A DNA stretch of 64,000 nucleotides, from contig NZ_JAAOTJ010000001.1 in the NCBI RefSeq assembly GCF_011297335.1, forward strand, positions 1,240,001-1,304,000, read 5' to 3'. This document shows, in pieces, positions 41,747-48,692 of this stretch. This stretch comes from Catellatospora methionotrophica. Its GTDB lineage: Bacteria > Actinomycetota > Actinomycetes > Mycobacteriales > Micromonosporaceae. The notes beneath the pieces were generated by a model. That model made no database searches, was not told the origin of the DNA, and worked only from the letters and a program-made list of their open reading frames with translations. A program made the position numbers and the translations under genes. The number at the start of each line of letters is the position of its first letter. Positions within the stretch are counted from its first letter, which is position 1.

Positions 41747-42861
41747 TCGTCCGACCTGCCCGGCAACTCGCCTGCCGCAACTCTTAAAGAGTCGCGGTCG
41801 TGCCAAGGTGTGAAGGCGCGACTTCCTGAGAGTTGCGGCAGCTCGAACAGCCACGACGCGCCCAGCCGGCGCAGCGCCCGGTGAATGAGCAGGCAGAGCG
41901 CGATCACCACGGCTGACAGCACCGCCGGGTAGACGACGGCCGCGACGATCTGGCCCGTCGCACCGAGACCCGACACCGGGTCGTGCAGGACCAGGTGCAG
42001 CAGCGCCAGCACCGGCATGTGGATCACATAAATCGGCAGCGTACGCCGTCCAAGTGCGGCGAGTGGGCCGCCGATCGCGGGTCGCCTCGCGAGCCGGGCT
42101 GCGGCCGTGACGCCGAACGCGACCGCGATCACTCCTACGGCCAGCCATACGCCCGGCCATCGCTGTGCCCCCACGGCGGCCATCGCCGCGAGCGCTGCCG
42201 CGTATGTCGTGAACGTCAGCACGAGACGGCGTCGCGTCGCGGTCTCCGCCCAGCGTTCGATCCGGGGACGCAGGTGGACGCCGGCGAGGAAGAACACCAG
42301 GTTCTGGTACAGGCCGCCGCGGTCACCGGGCGTCGCGAGCAGGCCCGACGCGGTGGCCACCGACAGGGCTGCCGCCGCGGCGAGCACTGCGGCGCGGGGG
42401 GCGTGGCGCAGCGCCTTGGCGATGACGAAGTAGACGGCGAGGGCGTAGAGGTACCAGAGGTTCGACGGGGTGATGGTGAGCTGTTCCAGCAGGGCGAGGG
42501 CGGAGTCGGCGCGGGCGGTCGCGAAGCCGGGGACGGTGCTCAGGATCGCGGTGTGGATCAGGAGCCAGGCGGTGTAGAGGTAGAGGAATCTGGCGATGCG
42601 CGGTCGGGCCGTCTGCCGCCAGGTGCGGGTCAGGGCGGTGGTGGCGAAGACGCCGGAGATGGTGAAGAACAGCGGCATACGCAGCGGGAGAAGCTGCTCG
42701 CCGAGGGTGCCCCAGGCACCGGGCAGGGGAATGCCGATGTGCCAGTCCACCTGCAGGTAGTCCTTCATCACCACATGCCAGAGCACGACGAGCACGATGC
42801 ACGCGCCCTTGGCGGTGTCGGCCCACTGTGCGCGCGGCTGTGGTCGGGTGTCGAACGGCAT
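41719..42861 (-). CDS. Acyltransferase 3 family membrane protein
   Basis: 380 residues from ATG 42861 (a GTG five codons upstream is also possible). Acyltransferase_3 topology: ACIVLVVLWHVVMKDYL with the catalytic His region near the first helix, then about nine more membrane helices (RMPLFFTISGVFATTAL, ARFLYLYTAWLLIHTAIL, LWYLYALAVYFVIAKAL, etc.), and LPIYVIHMPVLALLHL. Such enzymes O-acylate sugars or cell-surface polymers. The last ~40 residues are encoded across the palindromic repeat at 41773-41840 and are Arg/Ser-rich (SRAFTPWHDRDSLRV), unlike the conserved family end, suggesting the element extended the reading frame. Confidence 0.85.
   Translation of the reverse strand: MPFDTRPQPRAQWADTAKGACIVLVVLWHVVMKDYLQVDWHIGIPLPGAWGTLGEQLLPLRMPLFFTISGVFATTALTRTWRQTARPRIARFLYLYTAWLLIHTAILSTVPGFATARADSALALLEQLTITPSNLWYLYALAVYFVIAKALRHAPRAAVLAAAAALSVATASGLLATPGDRGGLYQNLVFFLAGVHLRPRIERWAETATRRRLVLTFTTYAAALAAMAAVGAQRWPGVWLAVGVIAVAFGVTAAARLARRPAIGGPLAALGRRTLPIYVIHMPVLALLHLVLHDPVSGLGATGQIVAAVVYPAVLSAVVIALCLLIHRALRRLGASWLFELPQLSGSRAFTPWHDRDSLRVAAGELPGRSDDHAGTGPKR
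41773..41840. repeat. Second copy of the GCAACTCTTAAAGA palindromic element
   Basis: TGCCGCAACTCTTAAAGAGTCGCG (41773-41796) pairs 20 of 24 with the arm at 41817-41840, around a 20-nt loop; both outer ends are identical over the first 12 bp. It lies inside the 3' end of the acyltransferase coding sequence and downstream of the response regulator. Shares GCAACTCTTAAAGA with the 40098 palindrome, indicating a repeat family. Confidence 0.75.
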
Positions 42862-43078
42862 CGGTTCTTTGAGCACCCGGCGAAACTGCCAGCGCGATGT
42901 CCCCGGCCGTCGAGGAACATGTCACAAGACCGTCACACCGGGACGCGGCTGCACCAGGCCTGACGGACTGTGGCCGACCTGGCCACGAATCCTGTTCGCC
43001 ACGCTGATTAGTGAAGGGGGGACAAGTCCATACCCGACAGTCTGTTGCAGACGGCATCGGATGGGCAAGGATGGGCCC

Positions 43079-43804
43079 GTGTGGGATCTCGTGATCAATC
43101 TGCTGGCGAGCGCGATCGCCGGCGCGGCGGTGTGGCTGACCCAGTTCGCGCTGCGCCGGCGGCGACTGCACCGGATGCGGACGTTCTTCGGGTTGGCGGC
43201 TGGGGCGACGTGCGTCTTCTTCGTGTCCCGGCACGCGTCGTCACCGCATCCCCAGAGCGTGCACCGTTCCGACATGGGTGCGCTGCTGGAGGTGGCGGTG
43301 ATCGCGCGGGACTGCGGGAGCGTGCCTCGGATCGCCTCCTTCGAAGACGCGCCGACCGGACCGGGCGAACTCACCGAGTTCAGCGTCGGTGGGCCCACCT
43401 TCAATCCTCGTACCGGAAGCCACCTGCGACGCACGTTGCCGGGAGTGGCGATCGTCAAGGACGGCGAACGCCCGCTGACTTTGGTGGTCGGTGGGCAGTC
43501 CTACGTCTGCGAGCCGGGGACCAGCGAGTACGTGCTGCTGGCGAAGGTGTTCGGACCCGGCGGCGGGCGGCCGGTCTTTCTGCTGTGCGGGCAGACCGCG
43601 TTGTCCAACCAGGCTGGCGCCCGGCATCTGCGCGCGCAGTACCAGCAGCTGGCGCGCGAGCACGGCAACCGGCCGTTCGCCCTGCTACTGCGGGTGGTCG
43701 ACACCGACGCGTACGGTCCGACCCTGGTCGAGGTGGTCGCCGACGTGACCGCCGATGCGTCGCGCCACCCGCTGCCGGAACAGCAGCCGTCCGCCACGGC
43801 CTGA
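43079..43804 (+). CDS. Membrane-anchored protein of unknown function
   Basis: 241 residues using GTG 43079, because AAGGA sits 8 nt upstream; an ATG at 43061 lacks one. Residues 5-25 are a hydrophobic anchor (LVINLLASAIAGAAVWLTQF) followed by a basic stretch. The soluble part has GLAAGATCVFFVSRHASSPHPQSVHRSDMGALLEVAVIAR, TEFSVGGPTFNPRTGSHLRRTLPGV, RPLTLVVGGQSYVCEPGTSEYVLLAKVF and GRPVFLLCGQTALSNQAGARHL. The Gly-rich Cys turns suggest a nucleotide- or ligand-binding fold on the cytosolic face, seen in actinobacterial proteins of unknown role. No enzymatic motif is clear; a signalling or conflict-system sensor is one possibility. Confidence 0.7.
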   Translation: MWDLVINLLASAIAGAAVWLTQFALRRRRLHRMRTFFGLAAGATCVFFVSRHASSPHPQSVHRSDMGALLEVAVIARDCGSVPRIASFEDAPTGPGELTEFSVGGPTFNPRTGSHLRRTLPGVAIVKDGERPLTLVVGGQSYVCEPGTSEYVLLAKVFGPGGGRPVFLLCGQTALSNQAGARHLRAQYQQLAREHGNRPFALLLRVVDTDAYGPTLVEVVADVTADASRHPLPEQQPSATA

Positions 43805-43809
43805 CCCTC

Positions 43810-43842
43810 GATCGTTCGACTTGCCGGGCACGTGTGCTCGTC
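43810..43842. repeat. Dispersed motif, copy 2
   Basis: GATCGTTCGACTTGCCGGGC followed by ACGTGTGCTCGTC, just 6 bp beyond the stop of the membrane-anchored protein gene. Shares the core with the 55490 and 41745 copies. The ~150 bp between it and the MerR promoter contain no other recognised feature. Confidence 0.5.
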
Positions 43843-43988
43843 GCCACGGCTCTGCGGGGGCCGGGTATCGGCTGTACGCACTCCGTGGGGCCCTCGCACC
43901 CGCTTGATCCGCGCCTGGGACGGCGGCCGGTTCGCCCGTACCCCGATGGTTCCGGCACCCGTAGGCGGGCTGCGCGTGACAATAGCCG

Positions 43989-44019
43989 TTGACTTTGACG
44001 TTACGTCAACTTCTACGGT
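43989..44019 (+). promoter_or_regulatory. MerR-type promoter of the TipA-like regulator
   Basis: TTGACT (43989-43994) and TACGGT (44014-44019) are separated by exactly 19 bp, the over-long spacer typical of MerR-regulated promoters. The spacer contains a perfect dyad TTGACGT-T-ACGTCAA (43995-44009). A ribosome site GGAGG (44037-44041) follows before the GTG start, and the gene is probably autoregulated. Confidence 0.8.
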
Positions 44020-44050
44020 GGGTGTACCGACGAGAACGGAGGTGCGGACC

Positions 44051-44800
44051 GTGGAGTGGTCGATCCAGGATGTGGCCCGGCTGGCGGGCACCACGAGCCG
44101 GACGCTGCGTCACTATGGCGAGCTGGGGCTGCTCACGCCCAGCCGGGTGGGCGGCAACGGCTACCGCTACTTCGACCAGGGTTGCCTGGTACGCCTGCAG
44201 CGGATCCTCCTGCTGCGCGAACTCGGCCTGGGCCTGCCCGCGATCGCCGAGGTGGTCGACGGCGGGCCGCAGGACACCGCGACCGCGCTGCGTACCCATC
44301 TGGAGTTGCTGGAGCGGGAACGCGAGCGGATCGGGCGGCAGATCGCGTCGGTGCGGACGACATTGCGTAAGACCGAGGAGGGCGAGCAGCTCATGGCAGA
44401 GGAAGTATTCGACGGCTTCGACCACACGCAGTACGAGCAGGAGGTGACCGAGCGCTGGGGACGTGACGCCTACCAGAGCGCCGACCGTTGGTGGCGTTCG
44501 CTGAGCCAGGCCGACAAGGACGAGTTCCAGCGGCGGCAACGCGACATCGCCAAGGACTTCGCCCAGGCGCACCTGGCCGGTAGGGCGGCCGACAGCGACG
44601 AGGTGCAGGCGATCACCCAGCGCCACTTCGACTGGTTGTCGATCACCGGCCGACCGGCCAAGCCGTACTTCGTCGGGCTGGGCGAGATGTATGTCGCCGA
44701 CCCGCGCTTCACCGAGAACTACGACCGGCACGGCGAGGGCACGGCGGTCCTGGTCCGTGACGCGATGAGGGTGTACGCGGACCGCAACCTCACGGACTGA
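44051..44800 (+). CDS. TipA-like MerR-family regulator with TipAS domain
   Basis: 249 residues from GTG 44051 (GGAGG 9 nt upstream). MerR DNA-binding domain: WSIQDVARLAGTTSRTLRHYGELGLLTPSRVGGNGYRYFDQ, then a coiled-coil (LERERERIGRQIASVRTTLRKTEEGEQLM), then a TipAS-like antibiotic-recognition domain (about 120-249) with FDHTQYEQEVTERWGRDAYQSADRWW, the stretch ITQRHFDWLSITGRPAKPYFVGLGEMYVADPRFTENYDRHGEGTAVLVRDAM. TipA responds to thiopeptides and other peptide antibiotics. Cysteine use in TipAS is not visible here. Strong call for type, ligand unknown. Confidence 0.9.
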   Translation: MEWSIQDVARLAGTTSRTLRHYGELGLLTPSRVGGNGYRYFDQGCLVRLQRILLLRELGLGLPAIAEVVDGGPQDTATALRTHLELLERERERIGRQIASVRTTLRKTEEGEQLMAEEVFDGFDHTQYEQEVTERWGRDAYQSADRWWRSLSQADKDEFQRRQRDIAKDFAQAHLAGRAADSDEVQAITQRHFDWLSITGRPAKPYFVGLGEMYVADPRFTENYDRHGEGTAVLVRDAMRVYADRNLTD

Positions 44801-44804
44801 GCGC

Positions 44805-44847
44805 GCTGAACACCGGCACCGGGAGTGCGGTCCTGCCGGTGTTCAGC
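44805..44847. terminator. Bidirectional terminator, TipA-like vs GNAT gene
   Basis: GCTGAACACCGGCA (44805-44818) and TGCCGGTGTTCAGC (44834-44847) are perfect 14-bp arms with a 15-nt loop; the right arm covers the GNAT gene's last codon. Confidence 0.8.
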
Positions 44848-45613
44848 CGTGCGGCGGCAGGTCCACGGAGAGCACGCGGGTGCGCACCTGGAAGCCCACG
44901 CTGTCGTACAGGCGGCGGGCCGGGTTGCTGTCGGCGACTTCGAGGCCGAGCCGGGGCAGCCCGGCCGCGCGGGAGCCGTGCATCGCGTGCACCAGCAGCG
45001 CCCGGCCGAGCCCGAGGCCCTGTGCCCGTGGCGCGACGCCGAGGTTGAGGATCCAGGCGCACTCGTCCTCGGTCCACGGCACCGGTCCCGCGCACAGCAC
45101 GTGCCCGGCGCTGCGCCCGTCGGCGCCGGCGACCCGTGCACAGGCCCCGGCCAGGGGCGGCACGGGGTCGCCGTGCCCGAACACGGCCTTGATCTGCGCG
45201 GTGTCGCCGTCCTGCCACGGGCCGTCGGGGTGCTCGGGCCCGTACGCGGCGGCGAGCCCTGCGGCCAGGTCGTCGTCCCAGCCGCCGGCGCGCAGGGACC
45301 ACCCGGCGGGCAGGGCGGGAAGCGGCGGGAGCGCGGTGAGGTCGTGGCGCATGTCCGTGGCGGCGCGCCGCAGCCGCAGGCCGCCGTCGACCAGGGCGCG
45401 GGCCAGCGCGTCGACGCGGGTGGTGAGCCGCCGTCCGGCGAGGTCGTGGCGGGCCTGCGCGGCGACCTGGGCGAGGTCCGCGCCCGGCACGGGCTGTACG
45501 TGCTCGGCGAGCAGGGTGCCGTCGCCGTCGCGCAGCCGCAGCCGGGCGAGCGGGGTGCCGTCGTCGGCGTGCAGCAGCGTGGCGGGGTCGCCGGGCTTGG
45601 AGCGCAGGGGCAT
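44843..45613 (-). CDS. GNAT-family N-acetyltransferase
   Basis: 256 residues. The N-terminal ~120 are a divergent domain rich in Arg/Asp/Leu; the C-terminal ~140 form a GNAT fold with the acetyl-CoA motif VAPRAQGLGLGRALLVHAM and the beta-bulge VADSNPARRLYDSVGF. Arrangement suggests a tandem or degenerate-plus-active GNAT pair. The substrate is unknown. Confidence 0.8.
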   Translation of the reverse strand: MPLRSKPGDPATLLHADDGTPLARLRLRDGDGTLLAEHVQPVPGADLAQVAAQARHDLAGRRLTTRVDALARALVDGGLRLRRAATDMRHDLTALPPLPALPAGWSLRAGGWDDDLAAGLAAAYGPEHPDGPWQDGDTAQIKAVFGHGDPVPPLAGACARVAGADGRSAGHVLCAGPVPWTEDECAWILNLGVAPRAQGLGLGRALLVHAMHGSRAAGLPRLGLEVADSNPARRLYDSVGFQVRTRVLSVDLPPHG

Positions 45614-45642
45614 TCCGGCACCCTATCGGGTTGATCTTCGGG

Positions 45643-46116
45643 TCAGCTGCCGCCGCTCAGCCAGGCGCGTACGGCGTCGAAGGCGGTCGGGCCGTTGTCG
45701 GCGGTGACGTCGCGGGCCAGGTCGGCGACGGTCATCTCGCGCAGCGCGGCGCGCCAGGCCTGGTCGGCGGCGCCCATGGCGCGGGCGACGGGGCAGGGTT
45801 TGGTGCAGGCCTCGGCGGGGGTGGCGAGCGGGCCGCGTTGGCGGATCTCGGTGCAGACGAACGCGGGTCGTGCACCGTCGACGGCTTCGACGATGTCGAG
45901 CAGCGAGATGTCCTCCGGCGCCCTGGTGAGGACGTACCCGCCCGATTTGCCCTGTATGGAGCGGACCAGACCGGCCCGCGAGAGGTCCTGGAGCTGCTTG
46001 GCTAGGTAGGTGCCGGAGACGTCGTGCAGCTCGGCCAGGCGTGCCGCGGGCACGGGGCGATCCGCTGCGGTCAGCACCACGCAGCAGTGCAGGGCCCATT
46101 CGACGCCTGAGGACAT
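45643..46116 (-). CDS. rsrR: RsrR-type Rrf2-family [2Fe-2S] redox regulator
   Basis: 157 residues from ATG 46116. Winged helix VSGTYLAKQLQDLSRAGLVRSIQGKSGGYVL. Known RsrR of Streptomyces ligates a [2Fe-2S] cluster with Cys plus Glu and His near the N-terminus; here Glu6 and His10 in VEWALHC have that E-x3-H spacing and Cys residues are in FVCTEIRQ, AEACTKPCPVARAMG (C-x15-C-x3-C). It is divergent from an NAD(P)-binding gene, the same context as in Streptomyces. Probable role: repress the partner gene, responding to redox/NAD(P) state. Confidence 0.85.
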   Translation of the reverse strand: MSSGVEWALHCCVVLTAADRPVPAARLAELHDVSGTYLAKQLQDLSRAGLVRSIQGKSGGYVLTRAPEDISLLDIVEAVDGARPAFVCTEIRQRGPLATPAEACTKPCPVARAMGAADQAWRAALREMTVADLARDVTADNGPTAFDAVRAWLSGGS

Positions 46117-46155
46117 TTTCACAATTCCCAGTGTACGCGTTACCCGGATACAACC

Positions 46156-46177
46156 TGTCCGAGTACAGTCTCGGACA
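46156..46177. promoter_or_regulatory. Rrf2/RsrR operator between divergent genes
   Basis: TGTCCGAG-N6-CTCGGACA (46156-46163, 46170-46177) is a perfect 8-bp-arm inverted repeat lying in the rsrR/NAD(P)-binding intergenic region, with an extra half-site ATCCGAG at 46184-46190. The obvious candidate for the Rrf2-family regulator. Confidence 0.8.
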
Positions 46178-46212
46178 AGAAACATCCGAGTTTGCGTGAA
46201 CGGAGAAGGACC

Positions 46213-46965
46213 ATGAAGATCGTCATCATCGGCGGCACCGGCCTGATCGGCTCCAACGTCGCCAAGCGGCTGCGCGAGCAGGGCCACGAGGTGCTGGCCG
46301 CCTCGCCGAGCACCGGCGTCAACGCCGTCACCGGCGAAGGTCTCGACGACGCGCTCCAGGGCGCCGACGTCGTCGTGGACGTGGCCAACTCGACGAACTT
46401 CGAGGACGACGCGATCCTGGAGTTCTTCCGGGCATCGTCGGGCAACCTGCTCGCCGCCGAGAAGACCGCCGGGGTCAAGCACCACGTGGCGCTGTCGATC
46501 GTCGGCGCGGAGCGCAACCCGGAGAGCGGCTACATGCGCGCCAAGGTCGCCCAGGAGGAGCTGATCAAGGCCGCGGGCGTGCCGTACACCATCGTGCGGG
46601 CGACGCAGTTCTTCGAGTTCACCGGTGCGATCGCGTGGGGCGGCACCCGTGGCGAGGAGATCCACCTGCCGTCGGCGATGATGCAGTCGATCGCGGCCGA
46701 CGACGTCGCCGCCGCCGTGGCCGACGCCGCGAGCGCCGAGCCGGGCGACCGCACCCTCGACATCGCCGGTCCCGACAAGATCCGCCAGGACGACATGGTC
46801 CGCCGGCTCTTCGCCGCCGACGGCGACCAGCGCCCCGTCATCACCGACGACACCGCCACCTACTTCGGCGCGCCGGTCAACGACACCTCCCTGGTCCCGC
46901 TCGGCGAGGCCCGCATCGGCAAGATCGACTTCGCCACCTGGCTCGCCAACCGCCCCACCGCCTGA
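46213..46965 (+). CDS. NAD(P)-binding NmrA/SDR-like protein, partner of RsrR
   Basis: 250 residues from ATG 46213 with GAGAAGGA upstream. Rossmann motif IVIIGGTGLIGSNVAKRLREQGHEV, then VVVDVANSTNFEDDAILEFFRASSGNLLAAEKTAGVKHHVALSIVG and YMRAKVAQEELIKAAGVPYTIVRATQFFEF, as in atypical NmrA-like/YwnB proteins that bind NAD(P) without obvious catalytic tetrad. Probably under repression by RsrR through the operator between them. Likely an NAD(P)/redox-sensing or quinone-type reductase. Confidence 0.88.
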   Translation: MKIVIIGGTGLIGSNVAKRLREQGHEVLAASPSTGVNAVTGEGLDDALQGADVVVDVANSTNFEDDAILEFFRASSGNLLAAEKTAGVKHHVALSIVGAERNPESGYMRAKVAQEELIKAAGVPYTIVRATQFFEFTGAIAWGGTRGEEIHLPSAMMQSIAADDVAAAVADAASAEPGDRTLDIAGPDKIRQDDMVRRLFAADGDQRPVITDDTATYFGAPVNDTSLVPLGEARIGKIDFATWLANRPTA

Positions 46966-47054
46966 GCGACCCCGCCGCCGCGCGCCGCCGCCGGCCGCCG
47001 GCCGCCGCCCGACGGCCGCCGTGCGCCGGACGCCGGACGCCGTGCGCAGCCTCG

Positions 47055-47121
47055 CATGATCACTGTTTCCGGTCAGAACCTGTGGTCCGACCAAAGGTTC
47101 TGACCGGAAACAGCGATCATG
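47055..47121. repeat. 33-bp-arm near-perfect palindrome
   Basis: A 33-bp left arm (47055-47087), starting CATGATCACTGTTTCCGGTC, pairs 31 of 33 with the right arm (47089-47121) around one base. It lies between two same-strand genes, ~90 bp after the NmrA-like stop, next to a low-complexity GCC/GGC tract (46970-47040). Too long for a simple terminator; a repetitive element, operator or structured RNA is possible. Confidence 0.9.
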
Positions 47122-47176
47122 GCCCGGCGCAGCGGCGCTGGCGGCGTCACCCATACCGCAAGGAGATGAGACCGAT

Positions 47177-47938
47177 ATGGCATCCACCGACCTGTCCTTC
47201 GCCGACCGCGTGGTCATCGTCACCGGCGCGGGTTCCGGCATCGGCCGGGCCACCGCGCTCGCGTTCGCCGAGCACGGCGCGCATGTCCTGGGCGTCGGAC
47301 GGCGCGCGCAGGCCCTGGCGGAGACCGCCCGCCTGCATCCGGGGGTCGTCCCGCTGGCGATCGACGTACGCGCCCCGCACGCGGCCGACGCCATCGCGCA
47401 GGCGGCGGCCGACCGGTGGGGACGGATCGACGTGCTGGTCAACAACGCGGGCATCACCGCGCTGATCCCGCTGGCGCAGGCGAGCGCCGCGCAGATCACC
47501 GACCTGTTCGAGGTCAACGTCACCGCGCCGAGCCTGCTCGCGACCGCCTGCCTGCCGCTCCTGCGCGAGCACCGCGGCTCGATCGTCAACGTGTCCAGCA
47601 CGTACGGCCGCCGCCCGCTGGCGGGAGCCTCGCACTACGCGGCGACGAAGGCCGCCGTCGAGCAGCTCACCCGCAGCTGGGCGCTGGAACTGGCCGCTGA
47701 CGGCATCCGCGTCAACGCGGTCGCGCCGGGGCCCACCGAGAGCGAGGCGCTGGGCGCGGCGGGGCTGTCCGCGGAGCTGCTAGCCCAGGTCAAGAAGCAG
47801 GAGGCGGCGAGCATCCCGCTCGGCCGGCGCGGCGAGCCGCACGAGGTCGCCACCTGGATCCTGCGGCTGGCCGACCCCGGCGCGGTCTGGCTGACCGGGC
47901 AGATCCTGGCCGTCGACGGCGGCCTGGAACTCGTCTGA
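47177..47938 (+). CDS. SDR-family oxidoreductase
   Basis: 253 residues from ATG 47177 with AAGGAGATG upstream. Classical SDR: TGAGSGIGRATALAFAEHGAHVLGV, IDVLVNNAGITA, VNVSSTYG, and the catalytic YAATKAAVEQLTRSWALELAADGIRVNAVAPGPTESEAL. The end GAVWLTGQILAVDGG is standard. Soluble NAD(P)-dependent dehydrogenase; substrate unknown. Not in an operon. Confidence 0.92.
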   Translation: MASTDLSFADRVVIVTGAGSGIGRATALAFAEHGAHVLGVGRRAQALAETARLHPGVVPLAIDVRAPHAADAIAQAAADRWGRIDVLVNNAGITALIPLAQASAAQITDLFEVNVTAPSLLATACLPLLREHRGSIVNVSSTYGRRPLAGASHYAATKAAVEQLTRSWALELAADGIRVNAVAPGPTESEALGAAGLSAELLAQVKKQEAASIPLGRRGEPHEVATWILRLADPGAVWLTGQILAVDGGLELV

Positions 47939-48019
47939 CCACGAGGCGGCGTCGCGCCCGACGGTGACCACACGTCCGGACGCAAGGGGTCGGGACCTCA
48001 TCTGAGCACAGGAGGCGTC

Positions 48020-48643
48020 ATGGCCGAGGGTGACTACCTGCCCGGACGCAACGGGCTGCTGCTGATCGACACCGTGAACGAGGTGTTCGACCCCGGCGGC
48101 AAGGGTTATCCGCTGTACGCGGCGGAGTTCGACCGGATCGGCACGTTCGCCAACCTGCGGCGGCTGCTGGCCGGGGTCCGCGAGCGCGGCGTGCCGGTGT
48201 TCTTCTCGGGGATGTCCTACACCGAGCAGGACTACGCGTCCTGGGGCCGGCTGACCGGCATCCACCGCGAGATGTTCGACAACCGGCTGTTCGCGGCGGG
48301 CACGTGGAACACCGAGTTCCACCCGGAGCTGTCGCCGGGGCCCGGCGAGGTGGCGCTCGCGCCGCACAGCAACATCGACGTGTTCGCCAGCACCGACCTC
48401 GACGCCCAGCTGCGCCACCACGGGGTGGAGTTCTTCGCGGTGGCGGGGATGATCGGCAGCATGTGCGTGGAGTCGACCGCGCGCAGCGCGATGGAGCGCG
48501 GTTACCACGTCACGACGATCCCCGATGCCACCGCGTCGGAGGCGGGGCCCGCCGCGTACGACGCGATGGTCGCCCGTTATCCGCTGTTCTCGCACGCCAC
48601 CCTGGCGGTCGACGAGTATCTGCGGGCGCTGGACGGGAACTGA
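48020..48643 (+). CDS. Cysteine hydrolase (isochorismatase-like superfamily)
   Basis: 207 residues from ATG 48020, GGAGG upstream. Strand LLLIDTVNEVFDPGG holds the catalytic Asp17-equivalent; the nucleophile is in GMIGSMCVESTARSAMERGYHV; between them NIDVFASTDLDAQLRHHGVEFFAVAG carries the position where related enzymes have a Lys (here PHSNIDVF, His or none). So the usual Asp-Lys-Cys triad is altered. Substrate unknown (isochorismate, nicotinamide, N-carbamoyl or amide type). Confidence 0.82.
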   Translation: MAEGDYLPGRNGLLLIDTVNEVFDPGGKGYPLYAAEFDRIGTFANLRRLLAGVRERGVPVFFSGMSYTEQDYASWGRLTGIHREMFDNRLFAAGTWNTEFHPELSPGPGEVALAPHSNIDVFASTDLDAQLRHHGVEFFAVAGMIGSMCVESTARSAMERGYHVTTIPDATASEAGPAAYDAMVARYPLFSHATLAVDEYLRALDGN

Positions 48644-48676
48644 ACCGGGGCGGTGCGAGATCCGCACCGCCCCGGT
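48644..48676. terminator. Bidirectional terminator, hydrolase vs DUF11 protein gene
   Basis: ACCGGGGCGGTGCG (48644-48657) pairs perfectly with its 14-bp complement at 48663-48676 over 5 nt. Positioned between convergent genes. Confidence 0.85.
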
Positions 48677-48692
48677 CTCCTTCAGCCGAGCG

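Noticed and set aside
45643-47601. 652-codon ORF containing the Rrf2 gene
   Set aside because: The upstream two thirds is antisense to the NAD(P)-binding and SDR genes; only the last 157 residues match Rrf2.
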